DNA of 64,000 nt from NCBI GenBank assembly GCA_023053575.1, contig JAKZAP010000004.1, positions 4,941,572 through 5,005,571 of the forward strand. The letters are read 5' to 3'. The stretch is from Branchinecta lynchi. Its lineage: Eukaryota > Arthropoda > Branchiopoda > Anostraca > Branchinectidae. The position numbers and the translations under genes are program-made. Below the pieces are notes generated by a model. That model had not been told where the DNA came from, did no database searches, and saw only the letters and a list, made by a program, of their open reading frames with translations. Within the stretch, counting starts at the first letter, position 1; every line of letters begins with the position of its first letter. Below are positions 52,101 through 55,937 of this stretch, piece by piece.

Positions 52101-52542
52101 ATGAGACGTTTATACAAGATTATTACGACAATATCCGATGGAACGTCATACTTCATACTTGAACGTCTTTTTCTACGTTCACGAGACGTTTGACAATATA
52201 CTTTATTTTAAGTAAATATCCGATGGAGCTTCATACTTCAAAGTTGAATGTTACTTTCTGAGTTCATGAGACTTTACACGATTATTACGACAATATCCGA
52301 TGGAACGTGATACTTCATACTTGAACGTTTTTTTCTACGTTCACGAGACGTTTGACAATATACTTTATTTTTTAGTAAATATCCGATGGAGCGTCATACT
52401 TCAAACTTGAACGTTCCTTTCTACGTTCGCGAGACGTTTGATAAAGACTACCGTGGAGAGTCCCTGAAAAGACTAGAACGAAGTATCGAAGAAGAATATA
52501 TATCCTCCGTCCGGCAGTCATGCTATCGGGAAAAGCAGTATA
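18996..52542 (+). CDS. DNAJB14: DNAJB12/DNAJB14-type ER-membrane J protein, eight exons, C-terminal exon not found
   Basis: A Hsp40 co-chaperone of the ER membrane whose J domain recruits cytosolic Hsp70 for ER quality control. Exons: 18996-19128, 33039-33134, 37523-37613, 41342-41487, 45078-45227, 47176-47309, 48519-48634 and 52376-52542. All phases agree (1,1,2,1,1,0,2,1). The 344 visible residues contain an N-terminal helical region beginning [20 protein letters not shown] and a J domain at about 112-176 with HPD at 141-143. A G/F-like segment with [11 protein letters not shown] follows (about 213-223), then one membrane segment at about 257-278 ([20 protein letters not shown]) and the start of the DUF1977 domain (about 290-344). 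Vertebrate members have about 375 residues, so about 30 are missing. The donor after Tyr344 is GTAAGT. B12 versus B14 cannot be decided. The introns, up to 13.9 kb, are packed with repeats. Confidence 0.92.
19506..20302 (+). repeat. Family B element copy, in J-protein intron 1
   Basis: It starts TTTTTGGGATCCCAAGATG, contains GATAACTCTCGAAAGG-like and GATGAAACTCGGTGTG cores and four or more internal units with GGGTAAGAAGACATGC, and ends TTTTGGGATTCCATCG...ACCTTTGGTCTTGTT. Unit spacing is about 100-135 bp. Confidence 0.75.
20306..20525. mobile_element. Diverged copy of the 59546-59829 hAT-like MITE
   Basis: Begins CACTGATACACAAATCCTCA and ends ATTGAGGATTTCTGTAAGG. Internal blocks TTTGCTTTTCAGACAGATTT and GAGCACCATACCC match the second copy in order. 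It directly follows a family B copy. Confidence 0.6.
20783..21768. mobile_element. Non-autonomous hAT-like element, 986 bp
   Basis: The ends CAGGGGCATCCC and GGGACGCCCCTG are inverted repeats. The 8-bp flanks are CCTACAAT (20775-20782) and CGTACAAT (21769-21776), 7 of 8 matching. Ends of the CAGNGGCG type with 8-bp duplications are characteristic of hAT transposons. G/C runs lie next to both ends. No transposase frame is visible. Confidence 0.75.
21851..22665 (+). repeat. Family B element copy joined to a hammerhead repeat
   Basis: It starts TTTTTGGGATCCCAAAACG, has the core GATGAAACTTGGTGTGAGG, and carries five internal units with AAGAAGACTTGCTGAA-like starts and CCCGGAATCC ends. Instead of the usual GGGATCCC right end, it runs straight into the hammerhead repeat at 22685, so the right end is truncated or interrupted. 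Confidence 0.7.
22685..22739 (+). ncRNA. Type I hammerhead ribozyme motif, copy 1 (slightly degenerate)
   Basis: Core CTGAAGA (22693-22699) and GAAA (22720-22723). Stem II is GACCCTT against AAGGGC, with one bulged base. Stem I inner helix is GAGC (22689-22692) with GCTC (22728-22731). The outer helix is CTTT (22685-22688) with AAAG (22736-22739), and the internal loop is TAAT. Stem III is GATA-like rather than the TATA/TATC of the other copies, which may weaken cleavage. Confidence 0.6.
23449..25245 (-). pseudogene. Broken non-LTR retrotransposon (RT ORF)
   Basis: Minus-strand pieces in order are [32 protein letters not shown] and [13 protein letters not shown], then [39 protein letters not shown] and [17 protein letters not shown]. 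These are followed by [15 protein letters not shown] (motif A), [14 protein letters not shown] (motif B), KVADDLNA (motif C, first residue altered) and [17 protein letters not shown], then [18 protein letters not shown]. Frame changes occur near 24750 and 23860, and stops near 24085 and 25085. It is the same family as the 7570-9125 remnant (shared [19 protein letters not shown] and WHxGL blocks) but keeps the segment that copy lost. Confidence 0.87.
25550..25665 (+). repeat. Family B left-end fragment
   Basis: TTTGGGATCCCAAAACATTA, ACCTATGACTTCGTAAAG and GATATTTTGTTGAAACGAA match the left end of family B. The internal tandem units are absent. Confidence 0.6.
26080..26580 (-). pseudogene. LINE C-terminal zinc-knuckle remnant
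   Basis: The minus strand reads [18 protein letters not shown], then [16 protein letters not shown]...C, a CxxC...H...C knuckle typical of LINE C-termini, then LVNLRDTFF. After a frame change it continues [17 protein letters not shown] and a basic stretch. It ends near an AT dinucleotide run at 26071-26085. No RT core is present. Downstream sequence at 25900-26000 contains family A-like fragments. Confidence 0.7.
27153..27593. mobile_element. MITE with TTAAAGGACACCTGAA ends (copy 1), open frame end to end
   Basis: Left end TTAAAGGACACCTGAA, right end TTCAGGTGTCCTATAA. On the minus strand one frame is open through nearly the whole element (from LHSGVL at the left through [17 protein letters not shown] to [12 protein letters not shown] and on). 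The copy at 52792-53245 is about 90% similar by eye but frameshifted. That pattern is not what a conserved gene would show, so the frame is probably chance or relic. Confidence 0.65.
27716..31106. mobile_element. hAT-like element, 3391 bp, exact 8-bp target duplication ATACCTGC
   Basis: Ends are CAGAGGCGTTATTAGCC and TAGTTCTGACGCCCCTG (inverse CAGGGGCGTCAGAACTA). ATACCTGC flanks both (27708-27715 and 31107-31114). Subterminal inverted features include TTTTTACCGACTGG, a poly-G run (27744-27764 and 31059-31072), and hairpin words GTTGCGAGAGCAACACTTTGG (left) and CCAAAGTGTTGCTCTCGCAAC (right). The interior (about 28080-30300) holds three to four long direct repeats containing CAACTAGCAAAAGCTGCAAA, GAAGATGATTATGAGCTAAC and AAAATGGATGACATATAC. 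No intact transposase was found, and the short frames over these repeats are not convincing genes. Confidence 0.8.
31115..33038 (+). other. Rest of J-protein intron 1, few recognisable features
   Basis: CAGGGGCGGTTTGATGG near 31155 looks like another hAT left end without a recognised partner. At 31618 a TTCGGATCCCAAATGAAAGT resembles a decayed family B end. Otherwise AT-rich intron with no exon evidence until 33039. Confidence 0.4.
33039..33134 (+). CDS. DNAJB14: DNAJB12/14 exon 2
   Basis: The acceptor is CCTTTTCGCAG|GTTTAATTC and the donor CAGAGAG|GTAGGC. It encodes [20 protein letters not shown] and on to MRQR, the low-complexity linker between the N-terminal helices and the J domain. Poorly conserved by sequence, but supported by both splice sites and by phase. 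Confidence 0.85.
33430..35095 (-). repeat. Family A repeat block, inverted copy, about four tandem units
   Basis: It starts GCGATCGCTATTTCGGTCCG with a GTCCGTCCGTCGGTCTGTCC run, the inverse of the right end at 4125-4175. The units contain CGATGAAACTTGGCAGGCAT and GAGCATCGTGGGGGGAGTGG at about 33565, 33982 and 34395, with a diverged one near 34850. The block ends CAAGTGCCATATGAGCTCG then TAGCTCTTGTT (about 35075-35095), the inverse of the left end at 1549. It sits in intron 2 of the J-protein gene. Confidence 0.75.
35105..35660. repeat. Pieces of the ACCATGGTA MITE around a dispersed repeat
   Basis: Left piece TTAGTTGCGTTTCTCC with TACTATGGTATCTGA and AGTTATCGTGGTAT. Right piece ATCAGATACCATGGTAACTGC, AAAACGACAAA and CCGTGGTATCTGATAC. 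Between them (35270-35530) lies the inverse of 245-470, suggesting that repeat inserted into a MITE copy or that both were captured together. Confidence 0.5.
35661..36740. other. Intron 2 filler: degenerate short repeats
   Basis: At 35760-35880 there is a locally repeated AAAATCCTG/AATCCTGA motif (six or more imperfect copies). A GGTAGGTAGGTAGG run lies at about 35978-35991, a palindrome CCCCACCCGAATGGGTGGGG at 36234-36253, and a poly-G run at 36422-36433. No coding evidence. Confidence 0.45.
36745..36815 (-). tRNA. tRNA-Cys(GCA)-like relic
   Basis: The minus strand contains GGTTAGCTCAACCGTTAGAG, a good box A and D-arm, then an anticodon loop CTGCAGA with GCA at the anticodon position, and TGGTTCCCCTC where box B should be. 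The anticodon stem pairs poorly (TCGGA against TCGAG) and the T-arm is corrupted, so this is a pseudo-tRNA or a tRNA-derived SINE head, not a working tRNA. Confidence 0.35.
36816..37522. other. End of J-protein intron 2
   Basis: A family B left-end relic lies inverted at about 36890-36930 (GTCATAGATATCTCGTC, then TTTTGGGATCCCAAAAA). The rest is AT-rich intron up to the exon 3 acceptor. Confidence 0.4.
37523..37613 (+). CDS. DNAJB14: DNAJB12/14 exon 3
   Basis: The acceptor is GGTTTTAG|CCAGAACC and the donor TTAGAAA|GTAAGC. It encodes an Arg/Ser-rich stretch ([14 protein letters not shown]) and [12 protein letters not shown], the conserved EQ...V(K/R) lead-in to the J domain. Confidence 0.9.
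38690..38890 (-). repeat. Inverted copy of the 6430-6650 interspersed repeat
   Basis: TAGTAGAATTT, CGGCCGCAGATTTTCTGAACG, AATCCCTTTGCAGAATCC and CAGTTAAACTTTAAAGG are the reverse complements of the landmarks in the first copy, in reversed order. Confidence 0.55.
39160..39455. repeat. Diverged member of the TTAAAGGACC MITE family
   Basis: Contains GTATCACGCTGTTG, AAAAGGCTTAAAACAGCCAAA and AGTAAATAGTGCGAGGTGTG followed by CTTTAA, the 3' half of the family seen at 40644, 41663 and 47934. The left end is blurred. Confidence 0.5.
39554..40525 (+). repeat. Family B element copy, in J-protein intron 3
   Basis: From TTTTTTTGGGATCCCAAAAC to TTTTGGGATCCCATCG and ACACCTTTGGTCTTGTT. At least three clear internal units with AAGAAGACATGYTGAGCA at about 39828, 39964 and 40101 (period about 136) and two decayed ones. 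The GTTCGTCCGGAATCCGGC block closes each unit. Confidence 0.8.
40644..40983. mobile_element. MITE, TTAAAGGA...TCCTTTAA ends (copy 1)
   Basis: Left end GTTAAAGGATATGTCTTACC, right end TAGTGCGAGGGGTCCTTTAA. Internal landmarks TTCGCACGGTACATTCTAAC, CTTCGATGTGTATCACGC and ACCGTGGGTTATTTACTG are shared with 41663-42030. Confidence 0.65.
41342..41487 (+). CDS. DNAJB14: DNAJB12/14 exon 4 (J domain, HPD)
   Basis: The acceptor is CCTTTAAG|GGTTAAG and the donor TTCAAAG|GTGAGT. It encodes [35 protein letters not shown] and PGAAEAFK, the first three helices of the J domain with the Hsp70-activating HPD tripeptide. Confidence 0.96.
41663..42030. mobile_element. MITE, TTAAAGGACC...GGCCTTTAA ends (copy 2)
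   Basis: Left end ATTAAAGGACCTGTCTTACC, right end AATAGTGCGAGGGGGCCTTT. It contains CTTAAAACAGCCAAAAACCG. It lies just downstream of exon 4 and of a truncated AGTTGCG MITE end (about 41500-41560). An inverted copy sits at 47934-48185. Confidence 0.65.
42212..42410 (+). repeat. Family B left-end fragment
   Basis: TTTTTGGGATCCCAAAACG through GATGAAACTTGGTGGGAGG to a GGGTGGGGGAGGGG run. It stops before the internal units, so about the first 200 bp remain. Confidence 0.7.
42775..42925. repeat. Degenerate AGTAGCATG minisatellite
   Basis: About ten imperfect copies of AGTAGCATC/AGTAGCATG and TAGTA words, including AGTAGTAGTATCCAGTAGC at the start. No coding. Confidence 0.55.
43040..43300. repeat. 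Two tandem copies of a ~140-bp repeat
   Basis: ACGAACATCAGGCTTACGAC, then a TGTACTAG word, a T-run, GTCTGACAAAA and GCTTGTATCATCAT appear in order at 43044-43155 and again at 43175-43295. The first copy has an 18-T run and the second a broken one. Confidence 0.7.
43440..43720 (-). pseudogene. LINE C-terminal zinc-knuckle remnant
   Basis: The minus strand reads [20 protein letters not shown], followed by [10 protein letters not shown] and a stop. The CxxC...E...H pattern is the C-terminal knuckle of LINE ORF2 proteins. Frames before and after are broken and no RT remains. Confidence 0.6.
43860..44190. repeat. Repeat region with recurrent CATTTTCGCGTGGACG-like motif
   Basis: Variants of (C/G)(A/T)TTTT(C/T)GCGT(G/A)GA(C/T) occur at about 43872, 43911, 43944, 44116 and 44178. 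GCTCAACG/GAGCTGAACG inverse pairs lie between them. Possibly the inside of an unrecognised transposon. No coding. Confidence 0.45.
44546..44861. mobile_element. MITE with ACCATGGTA-rich inverted ends (copy 2)
   Basis: From AGTTGTGTTTTGCGAATACC to ACCATGGTATCTGC then AAAAAAGCAACT, with AAT on both flanks. It shares TGGATCTGCAATTAGTC, AAAGTCATCCCAAAGGAAA and CTGATATCCAGT with 9981-10381 in the same order. Confidence 0.75.
45078..45227 (+). CDS. DNAJB14: DNAJB12/14 exon 5 (end of J domain)
   Basis: The acceptor is TATTTTCAG|CTATTGG and the donor TTTGAAG|GTAGAC. It encodes [19 protein letters not shown] (J-domain helix IV) and a Ser/Gln/Gly-rich spacer ending NGGFE. The open frame continues into the intron and into a MITE. 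That extension is not coding. Confidence 0.95.
45284..45856. mobile_element. MITE with ~60-bp imperfect inverted ends and TTAA flanks, intron 5
   Basis: Left TTAAGCATTGTCCTAATAGG and right CCTATTAGGACAATGCTTTA then A. The arms continue through ACCGCGTATA/TATAGCGC-type blocks. TTAA lies at both boundaries (45284-45287 and 45853-45856), suggesting TTAA-specific insertion. It starts 57 bp after exon 5 and extends that exon's open frame by chance. Confidence 0.65.
46415..46595. mobile_element. Hammerhead-bearing repeat, head-to-head pair (intron 5)
   Basis: The left arm is inverted (ACGGATACGTCAGCTATGAT, then GATATTTCGGCCCTTCTTG) and the right arm direct (CCAAGAAGGGTCGAAATATC, then CATAGCTGACGTATCCGTTG). 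The outer flanks ACAATGTTTACAACGG and CCGTTGTAAACATTGT are also inverse, so the unit is a long palindrome with about 60 bp of spacer. Only the right arm has a complete ribozyme core. Confidence 0.7.
46502..46561 (+). ncRNA. Type I hammerhead ribozyme motif, copy 2 (best conserved)
   Basis: Stem I outer helix GATT (46502-46505) with AATC (46558-46561). Inner helix CAGC (46508-46511) with GCTG (46548-46551), separated by an internal loop. Core CTGACGA (46512-46518). Stem II GACCCTT (46520-46526) with AAGGGTC (46533-46539), seven perfect pairs around loop GCCAAG, with one extra G at 46519. Then GAAA (46540-46543), a minimal TAT stem III, and C47 in the cleavage position, giving predicted cleavage after C46547 (AUC). 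Confidence 0.72.
46747..46914. mobile_element. 168-bp foldback element with a hammerhead-like core in its loop
   Basis: Arms of about 55 bp: left GTGATTTTCGG...AGCTAATTATCCCTCTAGGA, right its inverse ending CCGAAAATCAC. One arm mismatch and a small indel are visible. The unpaired centre, read on the minus strand, has CTGAGGAC, GGTT...AACC and GAAATATCC. This repeats the CTGANGA / stem II / GAAA order of the family, but adjacent stem I pairing is poor. Confidence 0.65.
47176..47309 (+). CDS. DNAJB14: DNAJB12/14 exon 6
   Basis: The acceptor is GTTTGTTTTAG|ATATCAATG and the donor GAGAAAT|GTAAGT. It encodes [18 protein letters not shown], the signature block of DNAJB12/14 after the J domain, then a polar linker. 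Phase 0 at its 3' end. Confidence 0.94.
47381..47575. mobile_element. MITE with CACTGTAAAAA ends (intron 6)
   Basis: Left CACTGTAAAAAGTTTCTC, right TTTTTTTTACAGTG. The inner arms GCAGTATTTACTACTGGGAT and TCCCAGTAGCAAATACTGC are inverse, as are the inner ATCTTATCTCTA / TTAGAGATAAGAT. A GAGAGAGAGAG run sits near the centre. No target duplication found. Confidence 0.65.
47645..47730 (-). repeat. Degenerate hammerhead-repeat half
   Basis: Minus-strand CCAAGAAGGGCCCAAATATC (GAAA changed to CAAA), then GCTCTAATAAAATCAG and TGACGTATCCGTTTAGCG. The CTGANGA strand is gone. Confidence 0.5.
47934..48185. mobile_element. MITE, TTAAAGGACC family, inverted copy
   Basis: CTTAAAGGACCCTCAGACTA, TTTGGCTGTTTTAAGCCTTC and AAATCGGGTTCCCGGGATTAG are the reverse complements of the 41663-42030 landmarks. 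The far end abuts the hammerhead repeat at 48186. Confidence 0.6.
48210..48266 (-). ncRNA. Type I hammerhead ribozyme motif, copy 3
   Basis: On the minus strand: GAGC (48262-48259), CTGAAGA (48258-48252), stem II CCCTT with AAGGG closed by GG/CC around a three-base loop, GAAA (48233-48230), TATA, then GCTC (48225-48222). Predicted cleavage after the A at 48226. The outer stem I helix is weaker here (TT with AA). Confidence 0.65.
48351..48408 (+). ncRNA. Type I hammerhead ribozyme motif, copy 4
   Basis: Outer stem I TTTT (48352-48355) with AAAA (48404-48407), internal loop CAAT, inner stem I GAGC (48356-48359) with GCTC (48396-48399). Core CTGAAGA (48360-48366). Stem II CCCTT with AAGGG and a GG/CC closing pair set. 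GAAA (48388-48391), TAT and A48395 before the predicted cleavage site. Confidence 0.68.
48519..48634 (+). CDS. DNAJB14: DNAJB12/14 exon 7 (membrane segment)
   Basis: The acceptor is TTATTTCTAG|TCTGGATC and the donor CGGAATAC|GTAAGT. It encodes the single transmembrane helix ([19 protein letters not shown]) and DPVYSYQRN, which leads into the lumenal DUF1977 domain. Confidence 0.93.
49552..50762 (+). repeat. Family B element copy, longest (about 1.2 kb), in J-protein intron 7
   Basis: Left end TTTTTGGGATCCCAAAACG, then GTTGTCCGTCCGTCCGTC, GATGAAACTTGGTATGAGG and a GTGGGGGAGGGGG run. Next come units beginning GGTAAGAAGACATGCTGA at about 49806, 49943, 50080 and 50218 (period 136-138), plus two decayed units. 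Right end TTTTTGGGATCCCATCG and ACACCTTTGGTCTTGTT. About 320 bp after this element the exon 8 decoy array begins. Confidence 0.85.
51085..52440 (+). repeat. Tandem ~165-bp array made from the start of exon 8, ending in the real exon
   Basis: Roughly eight units lie upstream of exon 8, with junctions at about 51090, 51261, 51425, 51592, 51755 (partly deleted), 51887, 52047 and 52209, and the true exon at 52376. Each unit has two ~84-bp halves. The first is TTTTTAG|TAAATATCCGATGG, then CTTCATACTTCAAAATTGAA and TTCTGAGTTCATGAGACG. The second is ATATCCGATGGAACGTCAT, then TACTTGAACG and TACGTTCACGAGACGTTTG. Both halves match exon 8 (GATGGAGCGTCATACTTCAA, then TTGAACGTTCC and GAGACGTTTGA). Most first halves keep a good acceptor but carry TGA in place of the TAC of the exon. 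Most second halves stay open in the exon frame. Confidence 0.88.
52376..52542 (+). CDS. DNAJB14: DNAJB12/14 exon 8 (DUF1977)
   Basis: The acceptor is TTTATTTTTTAG|TAAATATCCG. The first T completes Thr289, and the exon then reads [20 protein letters not shown] and [20 protein letters not shown], ending CYREKQY plus one base before GTAAGT. It is homologous to the DUF1977 domain. Its first ~65 nt are the parent of the tandem array that fills the preceding ~1.3 kb of intron. Confidence 0.92.
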
Positions 52543-52734
52543 GTAAGTACACTGGAAGTTGTGAGAATAGGCGTTGTCCTAACCAAAGACATTAGCAGTG
52601 GAAAGACAGAAAACTCCCATTACCTCCACGAGTCACGATATTACTGCTGGCTTTTATACTGTCCGAAGTGACACAACAGACACCACAATGATGCGCAGTT
52701 TCAAGAGACAACAGATGGGAACCCATCTGTTGTG

Positions 52735-53330
52735 ATTTTGAAAACTTTATGCATTAAGTGCTATGCATGACAAGCATTGCCAGGAAGAATGCTTAAAGGA
52801 CGCCTGAATGAAGAGTACCAAGTATCATCCCGATCTGTATGACGTCCGTTAACATTGCCTGCAGAAAACCCAATCCAAATACGAAATACTGTTTCAAAGC
52901 TATGATTTTTGCTCCATTTTGCATCCGTCCTTATTACAGTACCGAGCAACTTTAGAAATGAACAAATGTTTCCAATCAACCCTTCTTCTGGAATATTTTT
53001 TAACCAGATAAGCCCAAACGTATATCTAGAAGAAATTCCAATACGATCCGGCCAGCGCTGTACAAGATTTGAATGAATTGCGCTTTTTGTCTTGGAGTCT
53101 GCATGTACAAACCTCCGGAAACAATCATCCTTATTTTGAAAACGTCACGCTCAGGAGAAGAATGCTCTCCGTGTCCGTGTCTGTAAATGAATTCTCCATG
53201 GTGTGTTCAAGTATGGTTTCATTGTTCAGGTGTCCTTTAATAGTGAATGAATTAATAGTGAAGAATGCATAATTGTGAATGCATAACGTTTTCAAATCAC
53301 AACAGGTAACATCCCAAGTGTTGTCTGTTG
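52735..53330. mobile_element. ATGCATAA-family MITE split by another MITE
   Basis: The left part AACAGATGGGAACCC, TTTTGAAAACTTTATGCAT and AGCATTGCCAGGAAGA pairs with the right part TGCATAACGTTTTCAAATCA and CACAACAGGTAACATCCCA. The intact relative at 53539-53692 with flanks to 53735 shows the same words uninterrupted. The interruption is the element at 52792-53245. Confidence 0.6.
52792..53245. mobile_element. MITE with TTAAAGGACGCCTGAA ends (copy 2), nested
   Basis: Left CTTAAAGGACGCCTGAATG, right GTTCAGGTGTCCTTTAA. Strong block-by-block match to 27153-27593 (for example AGAAAACCCAATCCAA, GATCCGGCCAGCGCTGTACA and GGAGAAGAATGCTCTCCG). It sits inside the 52735-53330 element, so it inserted later. 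Confidence 0.7.
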
Positions 53331-53538
53331 AAACTGCGAATCCTTTTGTTATCTGTCATGAAACTTCTGACAGGGTAGCGGGTGTGTCGTTCAAACTATC
53401 GCTCTGTTGACATCTCGAGTTACCGTTCGGCCAAATCATCGTCAAACTGCATGTGTTTTTGTTTGCAAATCCTCTTGAGGATCGTATACGCGAACCAGAG
53501 AGAAAAGTCGGAATCACTGTCCAATGGGTACTATATAA

Positions 53539-53692
53539 TTAAATGTTATGCATAACAAGCGTTGCCAGGAAGAGCCAAAAACGTCATCTGACCTTTTTGT
53601 GTGACGTCATGACATCGGAAAGCCAGCAGATGCTTTTTCGGCAGTTTTTCGGTTCTTCCTGGCAGTGATTCTTATGCATAACATTTAATTCG
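53539..53692. mobile_element. MITE with ATTAAATGTTATGCATAA ends
   Basis: Left ATTAAATGTTATGCATAAC then GTTGCCAGGAAGAGCC. Right GGTTCTTCCTGGCAGTG then TTATGCATAACATTTAAT. It contains a TGACGTCATGACATCG core. Palindromic overall. Confidence 0.7.
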
Positions 53693-53862
53693 AAACGTTT
53701 TCAGAATCACAACAGATTCCATCCCAGGTGTTCTTTTTTGAAAAGTGCGCATCCTTGTATCTTTTATGAAACTTCTGACAATGTAGGCTAATTACTTTTT
53801 AACTAAAGATCAACAAAATATAATAATTAACAAAAAGGAAAGTCCTAGTGCTCTGCATGTTA

Positions 53863-54763
53863 TATATTGTATGTCGTGATACCCTGTAGTACGAAACTAA
53901 GTATCTTAAATACGTGTAGCGGTGTAAAGCTGTTTGGTAAAGCATTTGGACCATACCGGTAGTCCGAGCGGTATCCTGGAAGGGTTGGTTTGTAACTGTT
54001 GAGGGGCACTCGTTATATACGAGGACTCCTCGTGGAACTGAGAGGAATGTCGAGAAGACATGGCTCGGCTCGGCGGATGAAAAAGTCGAATACCTCCAAA
54101 ATAGATTGTCGTTGGAAATATTCATGCGACGGAATTAGTCTGGGTCCGTTTACTTTTACTTTAGTCTAATTTTTGTAAACTTACTTTTGCACTGATTTTC
54201 TGAAATCAATGTTAAGTCATACTACTCATACCAATTAAACTCAATAATGATCTCAAAATTTTGTATTTACCGTCCCTAATATCTTTTTTTTTTCTTCAAA
54301 CCAACAGCACTGGTACTCGTAACACGTTAGTACTCAGAACGACACGAAATGTTCATTTCCAAAAGTTTATCATAACAATCGCAAGTTCTTCCTTTACCGC
54401 AAGTTCTTCTTTGTAGCGCAAGTTGTCTCTTTTACAAAGAGCAGAAATCAGGTATAAAATGAGCAGTTGCCATGTGGTTAGGGCAGCCAATGTTTAGAGT
54501 GCGTAGCAGTCAGTCAGTTGGATTAAGGATTGTATGCGGAACCATAAACATGTTTAAGAAACACTGTTTATTGAATGTAGGACCCACCGGTAGAACTGCC
54601 CTCTCCACAGTTCCCAACCAACCCTTCGAGAATACCGCTCGGACTACCGGTATGGTCCAAATACGTACCAACCGCACCGGTACACGGTACACGAATTTCA
54701 GATACTTAGTTTCGTACTACAGGTCGACACTACAGGTATCACGACGTACAATATATAGGCTAA
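53863..54763. mobile_element. ~0.9-kb element with ~150-bp inverted ends
   Basis: The left arm (about 53863-54012) reads ATATTGTATGTCGTGATACC, GTACGAAACTAAGTATCT and GACCATACCGGTAGTCCG. The right arm (about 54588-54763) has the reverse complements CGGACTACCGGTATGGTCC, AGATACTTAGTTTCGTAC and GGTATCACGACGTACAATAT. The arms are imperfect (roughly 80-85% by eye). The centre is AT-rich with no gene recognised. Confidence 0.65.
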
Positions 54764-54888
54764 CTTGCAGTGCAATAGGACTTTTCTTTTGCTGCAATGT
54801 TTATTAGTCTTGTTAATTTTGTTTTTTTTTATTTAAAAAACAATTTATAGCATATACTCTTCTTGACTGAGTGCGAGTCTCTCTAATT

Positions 54889-55270
54889 GACCAGAGCAAA
54901 ATAACACTAGAGTAACGCCAAGACTTGAAAAAAGTGACACACACTCGAATGGCAGTGACACTAGCACCACTAGCGATAGTGAACGTCCCTACTAAAACTC
55001 AATCAGTGTATCACCAGGGTGGCTCCGATAACTTCATATTCTGAACATAGCAAAAAAAAAAAAATGATACAGCCTCCATTGTTTCCTTGGTGTGTGCAGA
55101 CCGCACCTTTGCTTTCCTAGAAATTTCTGAACCCAAAGTTTGTCTCGCTTTAAATGCAGCAAGCGTAGTGGGCGGCGCTATGAGTATGACGCGTTTGCAA
55201 AAGCACGGAAAGCGTAGGTATTGTCACTACTCCCTGTAGTATCTGTAATTGACCCTATTTTTTTCTTTTC
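54889..55270. mobile_element. CCAGAGCAAAATAAC-family MITE, diverged copy
   Basis: Left end GACCAGAGCAAAATAACACT, then AGACTTGAAAAAAGTGACAC and GTGGCTCCGATAACTTCATA. The right half has GTAGTGGGCGGCGCTATGAG and a decayed inverse end near 55225-55262. Confidence 0.55.
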
Positions 55271-55936
55271 CAGAGGAGAATATGATGTGGAAAGCTCGTA
55301 GCTACGGAGACTCGAAACTTTTTGAGAAAGCACGAAATCACCCCACCCCCAACTGTGAGCTCCTTCAATCATTATACGCTTCCGCAGGATAGTGGGAAAA
55401 TTGGACATTAGAACACGTGAGTTTTAAAATGCAGAAGACGGTTTTGCCGATCATTCTCCTGTGAGTTGGTGGCTAGAGCCATGGTGTGTATTTTTTCCAT
55501 CTACCTTCGTTTAGTGAAAGCTCATTTTAGTATATTGTGAGAGTCGGATCGGCTTACGGCCGTTCTTCAAGTGAAAGTTGGGTGCAATGGCAGAGCCGTT
55601 AGTTTTACGTGTCTAGTCTTGGAGTTTTAAGTTTACTTCGTTCCCAGTCGAAGCCATATTTGATCATAGAGATGGTAAAATTGTTGGTTAGGCAGTGTCT
55701 GTGAATTCTCCGGGAAATAGCTAGGTGCCCCCCCCCCCACCCTTTCAACAGACATCCTTACCTCGTTGGAGAACAGTTGTTGTATGTTGCAGTGTAGGAC
55801 ATGCCGCTTTTACTGCTGAGTGGACAAAAAAGAGGCAATTTTAGACTAGAGTATAACAGTTTATTCTGCGCAGCTCTGTTTTTGTTATTTTTTTTATCGC
55901 CCTTGTTGTGACGGCTGCCAAGGCAGTTCAGTTTCT
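55271..55936. other. Non-coding, no feature recognised
   Basis: Scattered short frames, a CCCCCCCCCC run at 55729-55738, no exon or repeat end seen. The missing J-protein terminal exon was looked for here without success. Confidence 0.35.
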
Positions 55937-55937
55937 A

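Noticed and set aside
51085..52375. Exon 8 array as a coding tandem-repeat domain
   Set aside because: Most first halves carry TGA in frame and the halves change frame relative to each other. There are no donor sites between units.
53799..54807. Opposing ~110-codon frames with shared peptides as a duplicated gene
   Set aside because: They are the two arms of one inverted repeat read on opposite strands.
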